From an uncultured bacterium (GTDB lineage Bacteria; Krumholzibacteriota; Krumholzibacteriia; LZORAL124-64-63): a DNA stretch of 64,000 nucleotides. Location of the stretch: positions 124,001 to 188,000 of the forward strand of contig CAIWHK010000009.1 in the NCBI GenBank assembly GCA_903912525.1, in the 5' to 3' direction. Below are positions 19,448 to 27,001 of the stretch, one piece after another (position 1 is the stretch's first letter; each line of letters opens with the position of its first letter). Both the position numbers and the translations under genes were made by a program. Under the pieces are notes generated by a model. That model was not told where the DNA came from. It ran no database searches and was given only the letters and a program-made list of their open reading frames with translations.

Positions 19448-21937
19448 ATGCAAACCAGAACCACCCCGCCGGCCTGGAGGCCTGGGCTTCGCCTGGGCTC
19501 GTTGTTCCTGGCGACCCTTCTGGCCGCGCCGCTGCCGGCGCGGGCCCTCATCAACTACAACTGGGCCTCCGCCGTCAGCGGTTCAACCGCCGACCCCGCC
19601 CGCTGGAGTCCCTTCGGCGTGCCCGGCGTGGTGGACAACCAGTACTACGGCGTTTCGGGAACCTACACGGTCACCTATCCGGCTGCGGCGCCCACCACGG
19701 CGATGATCGCCTTCGGCGGTGGCAACGTGACCTTCAACGTCGACAGCGCGCACACGACGAAGGAACTGCTGATCGGCGCCTCGAGCGGCAGCCCGACCCT
19801 GACCATGGCCTACGGCCAGATGAATGCCGACTACCTGAGCCTGGGCTACTCGGGAAGTCTCACGCGCCTGACACTCACGGGCAGCAGCCTGACGGGGCCG
19901 TCCACCCTGCACACCTACTCGATGAACAACCGCTACTACGGGAGCGCGGGCGGCGACATCATCGGCCACGGCGCCGGGATCACCTATCTCGACGTGTTCG
20001 GTGGCGCGCGGTACCTGGCCGAGCGCACGCAGCCCGGGTCCTGGCCCGTGCGGATCGCGGCCGAGCCCGGCACCATCGCCACCGTCAGCATCGCCGGGCG
20101 CAACTCGATCCCGATCCGGTACAGCGGGCTCAGCGTCACCGGCAGCAATGTCGGCGACGGGCTGGTCGTGGCCCAGAGCGGCACGGCGAACCTGTTCGCC
20201 TACAACGGCGGCTTCGTCAATGTCGAGGGCGGCATGTCCGTCGCCCAGCTCCAGAACTCGGCGGGCTACGTCACCGTTGGTCCTGTCGCGACGTTCGGGA
20301 CCTCCTCGATCCGCGTGAGCGGGAACCTGGGCCTCGGCTACAACAGCTACGGCGCGTTGACGGCCGGGCACGGCGAGTTGACGGTCAAGAGCCGCGCCTA
20401 CGTAGCCGTCGGCGGCAGATGCGATGTCGGCGACCCCGACAACGACGCCGGAACCTTCCTGCGCGTGGCGGAGGGTGGCCTGTTCCGCGTCAACGGCGGC
20501 ATCAAGTTCTGGCCCACCACCGGCCCGGCGCTGGACCTGCGCGGCGGGCAGGCGCACGTCCGCGGCGGGGCGTTCCTGTGGCCGGCGGGCAAGTATCTGT
20601 CGATCTCGAGCCAGGTCGGCAACCCGGAGCTGTACCTCAGCAGCGGCGCCGCCAGCACCGGACCCAACGCGCCCGCCTTGAACGCGCAGCTTTTCGTCGG
20701 CCGCGGCGGCGCCGGCACGCTGCGCGTGGCCCAGCCGGGGACAAGCTTCATCATGGGCCCGGGCTCGACCATCGTGGGCGATTCGCTCGGCAGCGTCGGC
20801 ACGGTGGTGGTCGACTCGCTGGCCACGCTGGCGAGCGGCCCGGTCAACCTGGGCGTCAGCGGCAACGGGTTCCTCAACGTCCTGCACGGCGCAACGGCGG
20901 ATCTCGGAACGATGGCGGTCGGCATCGCCTCGACCGGCCTCGGCCAAGCGGTCGTTCGCGGAGAAGGCTCGTTCCTGCAGGTCCGCGACAACTTCTGGAT
21001 CGGTGGCGGCTTCGGCGGCAGCGGCAGTTCGGCATCGGTCGAAGCCGACTCCGGCGCGACCATCAAGGTCCTGCACACCGGCGGCGTCAATCCGGCCCTG
21101 ACCACCATCTTCGAATACGGGGTGCTGGCCGTATCCTCGGGCGGGCTCTTCACCACCTCGGGCACGATCTCCAACTCGGGCGACATCTTCCTGTCCGCCG
21201 GCACCATCGAGGCGCTCAACCTGAGCCAGCCCTCGATCGGATCGTTGAACGGCTGGGGTCGCCTGACGGGCGCGCTCCAGAACAGCGGCCGGGTTTCGCC
21301 GTCGTCCAGCCTCGGCAATTTCGGACGCATCCGGGTGGACGGCAGCCTCACGCAGTTTTCCGGTGGTCGCTACCGCGCGGACCTTGGCGGCAGCGCCACC
21401 CTCCAGTGCGACACCCTGGACATCAGCGGCGCGGTCGCCCTGAACGGCACGCTGGAGCTTGCCACCTCGGGCGGATTCACCACATCCCCGGGCGATGTGT
21501 ACACCGTGCTCACGGGCACGGCCGTCACCGGCACATTCAGTTCGGTGACGTGGAACGGCGGCCCGCTGCCGAGCTACGTGAAGGTGCTCTACGACCCGAC
21601 GTCGGTGCGGGTGCTCATTCCCGACATCTCAACGGGCGTCGATGACGTCGTTCGCAGCCTCGCCGACCTTCGCTTCGCGCCGGCGAACAACGGTAGCGAC
21701 CGGTTGGCCTTCGCGCTGGACCTGCCGCAGACGGCCGATGTGCGGGTGAAGATCTACGACCTGCGCGGCCGCGTGGTGGCGACGCTGCCCGGCGGCGAAC
21801 TGGGCCAGGGTCCGCACCATCTGCTGGCCGACACCGAGGGGCGCGCGCTGCCAAGCGGCGTCTACTTCGCGCGCGCGGAATTCCGCGCCGGCGGCCAGAC
21901 GGTCATCCGTACGGCGCGTGCGCTGATCGTCCGCTGA
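19448..21937 (+). CDS. Secreted beta-helix (autotransporter-passenger-like) protein with FlgD-type C-terminal domain
   Basis: 829 residues. A signal peptide (LGSLFLATLLAAPLPARA) is followed by Gly/Ser/Thr-rich strands typical of right-handed beta-helices (repeated phrases such as LGVSGNGFLNVLHGATADLG). Near residues 670-700 there is a PEP-CTERM/autotransporter-like turn (GGRYRADLGGSATLQCDTLD). The C-terminus ends with DVRVKIYDLRGRVVATL and GVYFARAEF, a FlgD/T9SS-like sorting domain; the PNPF motif seen in its relatives is absent. There is no beta-barrel, so it is not a classical autotransporter. A GGAGGAG ribosome-binding site precedes the ATG. Function unknown, probably a surface structural or adhesive protein. 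Confidence 0.82.
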   Translation: MQTRTTPPAWRPGLRLGSLFLATLLAAPLPARALINYNWASAVSGSTADPARWSPFGVPGVVDNQYYGVSGTYTVTYPAAAPTTAMIAFGGGNVTFNVDSAHTTKELLIGASSGSPTLTMAYGQMNADYLSLGYSGSLTRLTLTGSSLTGPSTLHTYSMNNRYYGSAGGDIIGHGAGITYLDVFGGARYLAERTQPGSWPVRIAAEPGTIATVSIAGRNSIPIRYSGLSVTGSNVGDGLVVAQSGTANLFAYNGGFVNVEGGMSVAQLQNSAGYVTVGPVATFGTSSIRVSGNLGLGYNSYGALTAGHGELTVKSRAYVAVGGRCDVGDPDNDAGTFLRVAEGGLFRVNGGIKFWPTTGPALDLRGGQAHVRGGAFLWPAGKYLSISSQVGNPELYLSSGAASTGPNAPALNAQLFVGRGGAGTLRVAQPGTSFIMGPGSTIVGDSLGSVGTVVVDSLATLASGPVNLGVSGNGFLNVLHGATADLGTMAVGIASTGLGQAVVRGEGSFLQVRDNFWIGGGFGGSGSSASVEADSGATIKVLHTGGVNPALTTIFEYGVLAVSSGGLFTTSGTISNSGDIFLSAGTIEALNLSQPSIGSLNGWGRLTGALQNSGRVSPSSSLGNFGRIRVDGSLTQFSGGRYRADLGGSATLQCDTLDISGAVALNGTLELATSGGFTTSPGDVYTVLTGTAVTGTFSSVTWNGGPLPSYVKVLYDPTSVRVLIPDISTGVDDVVRSLADLRFAPANNGSDRLAFALDLPQTADVRVKIYDLRGRVVATLPGGELGQGPHHLLADTEGRALPSGVYFARAEFRAGGQTVIRTARALIVR

Positions 21938-21961
21938 TCGCGGGACAAGAGCGGTGGGGGA

Positions 21962-22011
21962 TGATCTGGGGGGCGGCGCCCGGCGAACGGGGGTCGCCGC
22001 TCCCCGGATCA
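21962..22011. terminator. Bidirectional terminator between convergent genes
   Basis: A long imperfect hairpin (TGATCTGGGGGGCGGCG at 21962-21978 pairing with CGCCGCTCCCCGGATCA at 21995-22011) lies between the convergent stops of the beta-helix gene and the serine-hydrolase gene. Confidence 0.6.
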
Positions 22012-22067
22012 GAGTGGCCTGAGGATAGTCGGTGAGCAACTGCAGCGTCGCACCCGCCCGCCCCTCG

Positions 22068-23198
22068 CTACTCCCTGCTCGCCGCGGCCAGCCGCGTCGC
22101 CAGGCGCGCGGCCAGCACGCGCCCCCGCGCGGCGTCATGGCTGAGGACGCAACCGGAGATGGTCGCATCCAGGCCCGGCACCTGGAAGGCGAAGGTGTTC
22201 CAGAATCCGGTATGCCCGTACGCGAACTGGCCGTCAAGGTCGGTCGCCATCAGGCCAAGGCGATAGTCGGCCGACCCGCCTCCGGTCATGGCCGCCAGCG
22301 ACGCTTCTTCCCGCAGCACCCTTCCCTCCAGCAGCAGGCGCATGAACAGGCCGAGGTCGCGGGCATCGCAGACCAGGCCGCCGCCCCCGTACAGGTCGAA
22401 CGACGGGTTCCAGTCCGTGACGTCGTGGTCGCCGAGGTACTGGTGCGCGCGCGGTCCGGCCGCCGCGGGCGCGGGTTCGGCGACCTCCCACCAGGTGTGG
22501 TCCAGCCCGAGGCGCGCGAATCCCAGGTTCTCGCGCACGGCCGCGGCCAGCGTCTTTCCGGTCACGCCCTCGATGATGCTCCCCAGCAGCACGTAGCCCG
22601 TGTCGGAGTAGTGGTAGGGAGCGGGCGACGGCCCCAGCGGCTCGAACAGTTCGGCGCAACGCGCCACCTGCTCCTGCCGCGTCCAGGCGTGCGACGGATC
22701 GGCGATGATGCGCTCGCCGTAGCGATCATCCCCGGAATGGTCGGCCAGGCCGGCGGTGTGGCTCAACACCTGCCGAACCGTTATCGCCTGCAGGTCGTAG
22801 CCGTCGGCCGTGAGCAGGGACGCCAGGTCGGGCGCCAGCAGGCCCGCCAGGTTCGCGTCGAGGTCGAGCCGGCCGTCCTCGGCAAGGCGCAGCACGGTGG
22901 CCGCGACGTAGGTCTTGGTGTTGCTGGCGATGCGGAACGTGTGCGCGGGCGTCAGCGGCACAGTGGACCCGCGCGCCTCGGTCCCCGCGGCGCCCGACCA
23001 CTCCAGCCCCAGCGGCGGGCACGACACCCAGGCGGACACGCCGGGGGCCTGGGGGTTCTCCGCAAGGAAGCCCGTGATGATCGCCTGCAGGTCGGCGGTG
23101 AGCGCGGCCTGGTGCTCGCCGGCGGCCCGCGCCGTCAGCGGGGCGGCCGCCAGGGCCAGCCCGAGCGCGCACAGGACGATGGTCAGCCGATGTCGCAT
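22068..23198 (-). CDS. Secreted serine hydrolase of the beta-lactamase class C / DD-peptidase family
   Basis: 376 residues. A signal peptide (LTIVLCALGLALAAAPLTARA) leads to a class-C beta-lactamase-like fold. The SxxK motif is SNTK (near residue 95), the YxN-type motif is YSDTGY (near 200), and the KTG-like triad is HTG (near 337). The changes YSN to YSD and KTG to HTG fit esterase- or peptidase-type family members better than true beta-lactamases. The start has GGAGGAGA upstream. It is the last ordinary gene before the left boundary of the biosynthetic island; there is no sign it belongs to the cluster, though self-resistance cannot be excluded. Confidence 0.88.
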   Translation of the reverse strand: MRHRLTIVLCALGLALAAAPLTARAAGEHQAALTADLQAIITGFLAENPQAPGVSAWVSCPPLGLEWSGAAGTEARGSTVPLTPAHTFRIASNTKTYVAATVLRLAEDGRLDLDANLAGLLAPDLASLLTADGYDLQAITVRQVLSHTAGLADHSGDDRYGERIIADPSHAWTRQEQVARCAELFEPLGPSPAPYHYSDTGYVLLGSIIEGVTGKTLAAAVRENLGFARLGLDHTWWEVAEPAPAAAGPRAHQYLGDHDVTDWNPSFDLYGGGGLVCDARDLGLFMRLLLEGRVLREEASLAAMTGGGSADYRLGLMATDLDGQFAYGHTGFWNTFAFQVPGLDATISGCVLSHDAARGRVLAARLATRLAAASRE

Positions 23199-23325
23199 GC
23201 GGTCTCTCCTCCACCCGGTGCTTCCAGCCCCGGACCAGTTGTGGTGCCCATGCCGACGGCGATGATACCCTGAGCGCGGGGAATTTCAAGCCGCCGCCGC
23301 CCTCGCGGACAGTGGCAACCTGCAT

Positions 23326-23601
23326 CCTCCAGCGGTCTCGTGCGTCTTGTTTCTTCGGTGCCGTAAACGCCATTTTCCGTCATGCCCGAGCCCCGCCCAG
23401 GACGCCCCCGTGCTCAGTATCCAAGGACTGACCAAGATCTACCCGGGGCCGGTGTCCGCCCTCAACGGCGTCGACCTCGAGGTGCCGGCGGGGATGTTCG
23501 GCCTGCTCGGCCCCAACGGGGCGGGCAAGTCGACGTTGATGAAGATCCTGGCCGGGCTGCTGCAGCCCACCAGTGGCACCGTGACGCTGGACGGTATGGA
23601 T
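23326..23601. repeat. Left copy of the 276-bp direct repeat bounding the biosynthetic island
   Basis: This stretch matches 42805-43081 with roughly ten mismatches and one 1-bp gap by eye. It covers the leader and first 64 codons of the ABC ATPase gene that is complete on the right side of the island. Similarity stops sharply after 23601 (right copy 43081). Confidence 0.9.
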
Positions 23602-23655
23602 ACCGCCAAATCGCCCACTCGCATGGGCACGACACAACCGTATCGGGATGGCTGA
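23410..23655 (+). pseudogene. Truncated ABC ATPase (5' fragment only)
   Basis: The frame reads as the N-terminus of the ABC ATPase at 42890, including the Walker A segment LLGPNGAGKSTLMKILAG, then leaves homology after TLDGMD and stops 17 codons later. It lacks the Q-loop, signature motif, Walker B and switch His, so it cannot be active. The ribosome-binding site is also damaged (GGAGG in the intact copy is GGACG here). It is the left duplicate created at the island boundary. Confidence 0.88.
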
Positions 23656-23767
23656 CGCCCGTGATAGGATCCGGCCCGGGTCCGGTCGACCGCGACCCAG
23701 CCCCGCGGCGCCCATTTGACACCTGATCGCTGCGAACGCGGCGTATTCCCTTGACGCGGCAGGCCCT

Positions 23768-24634
23768 GTGACGAGCCAGGATCCATCAGCAGCAGCCCCG
23801 GATGACCTGTTCCCCGGACGGGTCTGCATCTATTCGCTCGTCGTGCCCCCGGGCTGCCGCGACCTCGCCCTCGGCAGGGCCACCGCTGCACAGGTGCTGT
23901 CCCCCGCCGAGTTGGAGCGGTTCGACCGCTACCAGGTGCAGCATCGGCGCAACGACCTGGTCCTGTCGCGCGTCATGCTCCGGTTGGTCCTCAGCCGGCT
24001 CGGGCTGGACGGCGCCGACGACTTCGAACTCACCGTCGACGCCAATGGCAAGCCCCACGCGGCGTCACGGACCGGAAGCCCGATCCTGTACCTCAACACC
24101 TCCGACACGGCCGGGATGATCACCTGGGCCTTCAGTCGCCAGGGTCCACTGGGTTGTGACGTGGAATGGATCGGCCAGGACAAGGATGCGATTGCCGACA
24201 GCCACTTCGCGCCGCCTGAGCTTGCCGGCTATCGGGCGCTCTCCGGAGTGAACCGGACGCGGCGTTTCTACGAGCTGTGGACCCTCAAGGAGGCCCTCCT
24301 CAAGGCCGACGGCAGGGGCCTCGGCATTCCCTTGGATTCGTTCAGCTTCCACCTGGCGGGCCCGGGCCCTGACCGGCCGCCCACCGTCGAGATCCTGGAT
24401 CCCCTGACAGGACCGGCCCCAGGCCCCTGGCGGTTCCATAGTTTTCGCCCCGGTGCCACCCACCAGGCGGCCGTGGCCGTCCGGGCGCCGGGTGAGGTGA
24501 CATTCCAAACCTGCCTGCTGCGCCCGAAAAGAATCTGTCCGACTTTCACCCCCCCGTGGGAGTTCGTGATCGCGCGCGATCACCCGTTCGCGAGCACCGA
24601 ACCGGAGACTGTCCTGTTCAGCCCCGAAAGGTGA
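23768..24634 (+). CDS. Sfp-type 4'-phosphopantetheinyl transferase
   Basis: 288 residues with the family motifs in order: GKPHAA-type motif 1 (NGKPHAASR), LGCDVEWIG with the Mg-binding Asp/Glu pair, and FYELWTLKEALLKADGRGL, the W-x-x-KEA-xxK-xxG-xGL motif. It transfers phosphopantetheine from CoA to carrier domains, here presumably the ACP and PCPs of the downstream megasynthases. The GTG start at 23768 has only a weak AGG upstream. It is the first intact gene after the left repeat and the only carrier-activating enzyme in the window. Confidence 0.95.
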   Translation: MTSQDPSAAAPDDLFPGRVCIYSLVVPPGCRDLALGRATAAQVLSPAELERFDRYQVQHRRNDLVLSRVMLRLVLSRLGLDGADDFELTVDANGKPHAASRTGSPILYLNTSDTAGMITWAFSRQGPLGCDVEWIGQDKDAIADSHFAPPELAGYRALSGVNRTRRFYELWTLKEALLKADGRGLGIPLDSFSFHLAGPGPDRPPTVEILDPLTGPAPGPWRFHSFRPGATHQAAVAVRAPGEVTFQTCLLRPKRICPTFTPPWEFVIARDHPFASTEPETVLFSPER

Positions 24635-24833
24635 CGAGGGGCGCGATGGAATCGCTCCATTTTGTGGTTTGCCCAACTGGACGCGCGGGTTCACTATCCC
24701 ACGGGGACTCCGCTGCCACGATTCCATTCAAGCGGCCTTCCGGCGGCCCGATACCATGGCACGCAGCACTGCGCGGAGTTGTCCAGCCTGACCAATCCGT
24801 ACACGCACAGGACGCTTGCGAGGAGCATCCCTG

Positions 24834-25808
24834 TTGAACATCGCGAGCTTCTTGAACGAACTCCGAAACCAGGGCATTGAACTGCGCCCGGCGGGCGCGG
24901 ACCGCCTGGTGTGCGATGCGCCCAGAGGCCTGTTGACCGCTGAAATCCGCGCGACCATCCGAGCTCACAAGGCGGACATCCTGTCCTTCCTCAAGCCCGT
25001 CGACAACGACGACTGGTCGCCCCTGGTCGCCATCCAGGCCCAGGGCAGCCGACCGCCGTTCTTCTGCGTCCATGGCGTCGGCGGCAACGTCCTGAACTAC
25101 TCCGTCTTCACCGCGTACCTCGGCCCCGACCAGCCCATCTACGGCCTGCAATCCATCGGCCTGGACGGGCTCACGCCTCCCTTGACGGATGTCGTGGCCA
25201 TGGCTTCGCAATACGTCAGGCAAGTCAGGACCGTCCGACCCAGGGGTCCCTACTATCTGGGCGGAGGCTCGATGGGCGGCGTGGTCGCCTTTGAAATGGC
25301 GCGGCAACTGAAAGCCGAAGGTGAAGAGATCGGCCTGCTCGTCCTTCTGGACACCATCGGTTCGAACATCGTCCGCAACGGCAGGATGCCGGCCGAGAAG
25401 GCGCTCGGCTGGCGGGGCCGGTTGGCGCGCATGCGCCACGGAAATCCCTGGTCCGTGGTCAAGGCGAAGGTCATCCACATCTGGAACAGGTCCCGCCGGT
25501 TCCGGGCCTGCCGCGATTGCCTGCGCAACAACCGGCCGATCCCCGTCGAAGACCGGTTCTGGTTCATCGAACAGTCGAACTACACGGCCATGTACAGCTA
25601 CGTGCACGAGAAATATGACGGGGAGATCGTGCTGATCAGGGGCGACCTGACCGAGGACGGCACCTGCCTTTCCGACCCCCTGCGCGGCTGGACGGGGCTG
25701 GCGAACGAGATCCGGGTCTGCCCGATTGTCGGTGAACACGAGACGCTGATCGAACAGCCCGAGCTCGGTGAAGTCCTGGCGAAGTGCCTCCGCGAAGCCA
25801 CGCGCTAG
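24834..25808 (+). CDS. Discrete thioesterase with N-terminal TubC-type docking domain
   Basis: 324 residues in two parts. Residues about 1-55 (SFLNELRNQGIELRPAG, APRGLLTAEIRATIRAHK, ADILSFLK) match the TubC_N beta-hairpin docking domain that normally begins NRPS proteins and receives an upstream partner. The rest is an alpha/beta-hydrolase thioesterase: HGVGGN oxyanion region, GGGSMGGV nucleophile elbow (Ser near 145), LLDTI, and the His in VGEHETL (near 302). I chose TTG 24834 because GAGGAG lies 8 nt before it; an in-frame TTG at 24816 would place that site inside the gene. A thioesterase with its own docking domain suggests it binds the last NRPS protein in trans and releases the product. 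Type II editing is the alternative. Confidence 0.88.
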   Translation: MNIASFLNELRNQGIELRPAGADRLVCDAPRGLLTAEIRATIRAHKADILSFLKPVDNDDWSPLVAIQAQGSRPPFFCVHGVGGNVLNYSVFTAYLGPDQPIYGLQSIGLDGLTPPLTDVVAMASQYVRQVRTVRPRGPYYLGGGSMGGVVAFEMARQLKAEGEEIGLLVLLDTIGSNIVRNGRMPAEKALGWRGRLARMRHGNPWSVVKAKVIHIWNRSRRFRACRDCLRNNRPIPVEDRFWFIEQSNYTAMYSYVHEKYDGEIVLIRGDLTEDGTCLSDPLRGWTGLANEIRVCPIVGEHETLIEQPELGEVLAKCLREATR

Positions 25809-25849
25809 CCGGAGCAATCTGTACTACCACCCGGGGAACGCGAAGGCCG

Positions 25850-26752
25850 ATGTCGTCAACCGACCTCACCATCTCGCCGTTGGATGCGGGCGCTTTTACC
25901 GCCGACCGCATCTGCCGGACGCGGCACGACTGCCACATGCATCCCCTGTTCGAGCTTGCGGCCCTGAACGAGTTGGCGCGCAACCTGGCCAGGGTCGACA
26001 AGTGCCGCTTCGTCCGTCCGGGCACGACACAAGCCTCGGAGTTCTCGACCGCCGGTGAAAGCCCCGATGGCCGCGACATCGACGATGTCTTTGCGCGCAT
26101 GGAAGAGCCGGGCTCCTGGATCGCCCTCTACAACATCGAGAACGATCCGACCTATCGGCGCTTCCTCCAGGAGCTCACCGGCAATGTCCGCGCCCTGGTC
26201 GAGCCCAGCCAGCCGGGCGTGTTCAACGTGCAGGGGTTCATCTTCATCTCGGCGCCGCCCTCGGTGACGCCGTTCCACATCGACCGCGAGAACAATTTCT
26301 GGCTGCAGGTCCGCGGCCGGAAGGTGATCACCCTGTGGGACCACGAGGACCGCCTGGCCGTGCCGCAGGTCGGCGTGGAGGAATTCATCGTCGAGCACAA
26401 CCTGCGGCACGTGCGTCTGGACGACGCCGTCGCCGCCCGCGGCACCTGCTACGACGTCGGCCCCGGGGACGGCCTCTATTTCCCCAGCACCACGCCCCAC
26501 ATGACCCGCTCGGAAAGGACCTGGTGCACCCCCGGGGACGGCATTTCCATTTCCATCGGCGTGGTCTTCTACACGGAAACGACCCGGCGCCATGCCAGGA
26601 TCCACGCCTGCAACGCGTTGCTGCGGCGCGCGGGGCTCGCTCCCCGGCACCCCGGCCACTCACGCCTGGACGGTGCCAAGGCCGCCCTGGGCCTGGCTGC
26701 CGTCGTCGTAAAGAAGCGATTCCGCGGTTGGGACTCGCCCCATGGGTTTTGA
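25850..26752 (+). CDS. JmjC/cupin-like Fe(II)/2-oxoglutarate oxygenase
   Basis: 300 residues. The double-stranded beta-helix carries an HxD metal motif (TPFHIDREN, near residue 142) followed by FWLQVRGRKVITLWD, and a distal His (TTPHMTRSE, near 214). This is the pattern of cupin_8/JmjC hydroxylases. In a peptide cluster it would most simply hydroxylate an amino-acid side chain, either free or PCP-bound. The ATG at 25850 has GAAGG just upstream; the frame is open further back, overlapping the thioesterase gene. The C-terminal 60 residues are basic and outside the core fold. Substrate unknown. Confidence 0.8.
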   Translation: MSSTDLTISPLDAGAFTADRICRTRHDCHMHPLFELAALNELARNLARVDKCRFVRPGTTQASEFSTAGESPDGRDIDDVFARMEEPGSWIALYNIENDPTYRRFLQELTGNVRALVEPSQPGVFNVQGFIFISAPPSVTPFHIDRENNFWLQVRGRKVITLWDHEDRLAVPQVGVEEFIVEHNLRHVRLDDAVAARGTCYDVGPGDGLYFPSTTPHMTRSERTWCTPGDGISISIGVVFYTETTRRHARIHACNALLRRAGLAPRHPGHSRLDGAKAALGLAAVVVKKRFRGWDSPHGF

Positions 26753-26775
26753 TATAAAGCTATATTTTTCAATTG

Positions 26776-26858
26776 ATTAGCCCACTGACGAGAAGAGGCG
26801 TCAATCTGTCGGGCATGGCAGGCGCATGGGGTCCCCGGCCGCCACAATGTGGGCTAAT
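26776..26858. promoter_or_regulatory. Long-range inverted repeat in the oxygenase-PKS gap
   Basis: ATTAGCCCAC (26776-26785) and its exact complement GTGGGCTAAT (26849-26858) are 63 bp apart, between the oxygenase gene and the PKS promoter. It could fold in the oxygenase transcript as a terminator or attenuator, or bind a regulator. No T-tract follows. Confidence 0.35.
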
Positions 26859-26899
26859 TTTCGTCCGCGAAACGCCGATAATCCGGGCCGGTACTGTCA

Positions 26900-26957
26900 T
26901 TGGCCAAACTGCGTCCGCTGCTATACATGAGTAGGTGGCACCGTGCATTTATATGCA
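26900..26957 (+). promoter_or_regulatory. Putative promoter and operator of the PKS-NRPS operon
   Basis: TTGGCC (26900-26905) and TATACA (26922-26927) are separated by 16 bp. A perfect inverted repeat TGCAT-TTAT-ATGCA (26944-26957) lies just after the expected start point, where a repressor could act. The PKS start codon is about 75 bp further on. Confidence 0.4.
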
Positions 26958-27001
26958 GTTATGGTGGCCGTGCGGACCGCCCACGGTGAAGGAGCATCCC
27001 A

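Noticed and set aside
22068-23198. The class-C-type serine hydrolase as the cluster's resistance gene
   Set aside because: It lies outside the left direct repeat and has its own signals, so there is no positional evidence that it came with the island.
23380-23891. Minus-strand frames opposite the truncated ABC gene
   Set aside because: They mirror the frame opposite the intact ABC gene at 42860-43567 and have no independent support.
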